NCBI GenBank assembly: GCA_900551015.1 | Contig: URUI01000086.1 | Span: forward strand, 1-6,482 | Length of the DNA: 6,482 nucleotides | Reading direction: 5' to 3' | From: an uncultured Collinsella sp. | Lineage (GTDB): Bacteria > Actinomycetota > Coriobacteriia > Coriobacteriales > Coriobacteriaceae | Shown here: positions 5,095-6,482 of the stretch, piece after piece | Numbering within the stretch: position 1 is the first letter of the stretch | How the letters are laid out: each line of letters starts with the position of its first letter | Notes under the pieces: model-generated | What the model was told of the DNA's origin: nothing | Databases searched by the model: none | Seen by the model: the letters and a program-made list of their open reading frames with translations, nothing else | Translations under genes and position numbers: made by a program

Positions 5095-5130
5095 TCCGCA
5101 GAGATCGCCTTTAGAAGAGCGAATTCTCAA
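4930..5130 (-). CDS. Hypothetical 66-aa ORF overlapping the end of the nuclease gene (doubtful)
   Basis: I do not recognise this protein. The frame opens at a TTG (5130), overlaps the last 20 nt of the 402-codon gene and ends at 4930. It encodes a Cys-containing start (LCGCPPTFFDLFGHRCARL, about 10-28) and an acidic, helix-prone C-terminal half (EEELILAVFNTIKYKYEQ). No Shine-Dalgarno is clear; an overlapping start could rely on coupling to the upstream gene. Codon use is AT-rich like its upstream neighbour. An internal ATG at codon 32 would give a shorter product. It may be a small gene co-transcribed with the nuclease gene, a degraded tail, or chance. Confidence 0.3.
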   Translation of the reverse strand: MRIRSSKGDLCGCPPTFFDLFGHRCARLAAAMLNITLDKTDSAGTPVEEELILAVFNTIKYKYEQS

Positions 5131-6319
5131 TTAGATCAATAATCGTGTCGTCTTCCGTGCGGTTTTCATCGATTTTTGCGAACATGTCGCATTCCCAAGG
5201 CCCATTGATTTCCTCAGCAAGGGCCCCGACGTGTTGCATGTCGTCGGGTTCTGGCACATCGTTGATGCTCGGGTCATCAGCTTGCGGATATTGGCTTGCA
5301 ATTTCGCGCTTGGCGGCCTCTTCTTCTTTGAGTGTCTCCAGGACGCGGCGACCGTATTCGAAGTAGCGCCGCAAGACAAATTGACGAAGAGTTTCTTGCA
5401 GGATGGCGAAGTTATCCGGGAGTCGACCGGGCCATATCTTCTCGCGAATGCGAATCGCTTCCATGACCCGCCTAAAAGCGGACTGCTTGAAAAACGAATG
5501 ACGACTAACTGTGATAACGGCATATCCCATGTTTCGCAGCGTGTTTCGGCGTTCCTCGTCAATTGATTGCTGTTCGGGCTCGTCGTGGTAAAAGCCGTTG
5601 TATTCGATATCGGTCATCGAATTTTCGAGCAGCGCGTCGAGGTAGAAAACCGTCCGTCGCGTTAGGGCGGCGTATCTTTTGGGGACTGGGATCGGATAGT
5701 CCGTTTTGATAACGCGTATGGCTAAGCCACCCATTGACTTGGGCATTGTCAGCATCATGACAAACGCCGTTTCGAGTGGGGAGCGACAGCCTTCGCGTAC
5801 ATAAGAAAGTGCCTTAAGTGCTTTATTAGATCCACGATACCCCGATGCCTCTGAAAAGAAGGCTCTGAGCTCTTCAACGCTGGTTAGGGCTGGGCGCTCG
5901 CGATATTGAGTTTCGTCGGACGTTCCAAGCGCGTAGGAGCCGCAGATTTCAAAGTAATACTCAACGAGCTCCGAAAGGTTGAGGTCGGCTGCTGCTTCTA
6001 ACGCGCACAGCTTGATATCGACGATGTAGACGTTCGGCTCGAGTTCTAGGTAGCTTTCTGCATCAAACGTATAGCGCGTGCAGTGGCAGATGCAGCCCTT
6101 GCGGTGCCTTTTGGCATTATTGGAAAACGTCAGCACATGGATGCTTTCAGAATCGACATTCTTTCTGTTGAGCCATGCTCGCGCCGCTTCCAGGTTGGAC
6201 GTGGTCGGCGCAGACACCTTGATCTTTTCCATAGATATGGGATCGGTCGCGTGGCTTGCGAGCGAGTTGACTGTTTGGTATACAGCGCGTGCCGTGGTAT
6301 GTGACAGAACGATTCCCAT
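5111..6319 (-). CDS. Putative DUF559/Vsr-like (PD-(D/E)XK fold) nuclease-domain protein
   Basis: This 402-aa protein has no signal peptide or membrane segment. The N-terminal region starts MGIVLSHTTARAVYQ and includes a Cys/His patch HRKGCICHC (72-80) and a helical LSELVEYYFEICGSYAL (115-131). The C-terminal part carries SPLE with E183, FYLDALL with D228, IEYNGFYH with E239, N241 and H245, D254 and R257, then NMGYAVITVSRHSF (263-276). This order matches DUF559-type endonuclease-like domains related to Vsr, with D228/E239 as likely catalytic acids. I recall similar proteins, with an AbiEi-like N-terminal part, in Coriobacteriia; that is recollection, not a search. The tail (330-402) is acidic. 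The ATG at 6319 is the first possible start after an in-frame stop at 6449-6451, but no Shine-Dalgarno precedes it. Lower G+C than the metal operon suggests transfer. The biological role is unknown; defence or DNA repair is possible. Confidence 0.72.
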   Translation of the reverse strand: MGIVLSHTTARAVYQTVNSLASHATDPISMEKIKVSAPTTSNLEAARAWLNRKNVDSESIHVLTFSNNAKRHRKGCICHCTRYTFDAESYLELEPNVYIVDIKLCALEAAADLNLSELVEYYFEICGSYALGTSDETQYRERPALTSVEELRAFFSEASGYRGSNKALKALSYVREGCRSPLETAFVMMLTMPKSMGGLAIRVIKTDYPIPVPKRYAALTRRTVFYLDALLENSMTDIEYNGFYHDEPEQQSIDEERRNTLRNMGYAVITVSRHSFFKQSAFRRVMEAIRIREKIWPGRLPDNFAILQETLRQFVLRRYFEYGRRVLETLKEEEAAKREIASQYPQADDPSINDVPEPDDMQHVGALAEEINGPWECDMFAKIDENRTEDDTIIDLIENSLF

Positions 6320-6482
6320 ACGCGCATGATGGCATAGCGGACGCCATATACGCTCGAAACTTCGGGCAACGGTATTGGGGCGCGGCTTATCTTCTGCGAA
6401 CGGTGGGTTTTTGAGCTGTCGTATTGAGGGGGTGTTCCTATAGTTTTGTCAACTGGGAAATGCTCTCCGTGCGACCGAATCG
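6320..6482. other. Upstream region of the nuclease gene
   Basis: No gene is supported here. The nuclease frame remains open on the - strand back to a stop at 6449-6451 but offers no ATG, GTG or TTG above 6319. A perfect -35 box, TTGACA (6452-6447, - strand), is present, but no good -10 lies 16-18 nt downstream, so the promoter is uncertain. The leader would be long (about 100 nt) without an obvious ribosome binding site. Confidence 0.35.

Noticed and set aside
6130..6369. 79- and 66-codon - strand frames starting upstream of the nuclease gene
   Set aside because: They overlap the start of the 402-codon gene in other frames, lack ribosome binding sites and show no recognisable features.

Overview
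The window looks like a piece of a high-G+C Gram-positive chromosome. A Collinsella-like member of the Coriobacteriia is my best guess. The guess rests on codon composition, on the style of the ABC-F tail and the DtxR protein, and on a nuclease family I associate with that class. It is inferred from appearance, not from a database search. I see no rRNA, tRNA, CRISPR array or transposase gene.

Left part (1-1350), + strand: the C-terminal tail of an ABC-F ATPase, then, 6 nt later, a Cof-type HAD phosphatase that is probably co-transcribed with it. A ~110-bp nested palindrome (1112-1221) follows, and then an AT-rich leader with two small inverted repeats. Next (1351-1740) is a short DtxR/MntR-family metal-dependent repressor whose predicted metal ligands mix the manganese and iron types.

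Centre (1741-4800): the repressor gene converges on a metal-export operon read on the - strand. The two are separated by a striking 129-bp nested palindrome (1877-2005) with perfect 28-nt outer arms. The operon, in transcription order, encodes an ArsR/SmtB-type sensor with an intact alpha-5 zinc site, a free 72-aa HMA metal-binding protein with a zinc-type Asp-Cys-x-x-Cys site, and a P1B-2 Zn/Cd/Pb-exporting ATPase that has a lysine-rich N-terminus instead of its own HMA domain. Three near-identical operators (TATGA-N8-TCATA) control it. Two form a perfect 23-nt inverted repeat around a consensus promoter upstream of the sensor gene. The third lies between the HMA and ATPase genes. The likely logic is that metal releases the sensor from these sites, the HMA protein binds and may deliver the ion, and the ATPase exports it.

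Right part (4800-6482): base composition falls visibly. By hand count, 5161-5220 is 27/60 G+C and 4921-4980 is 22/60, against 41/60 for 2401-2460 inside the ATPase gene. It holds a gene-poor stretch with a doubtful 66-codon ORF and a pair of inverted copies of a short peptide-coding motif. A 402-aa protein follows, with a C-terminal DUF559/Vsr-like (PD-(D/E)XK fold) nuclease signature. This part looks like accessory or transferred DNA.
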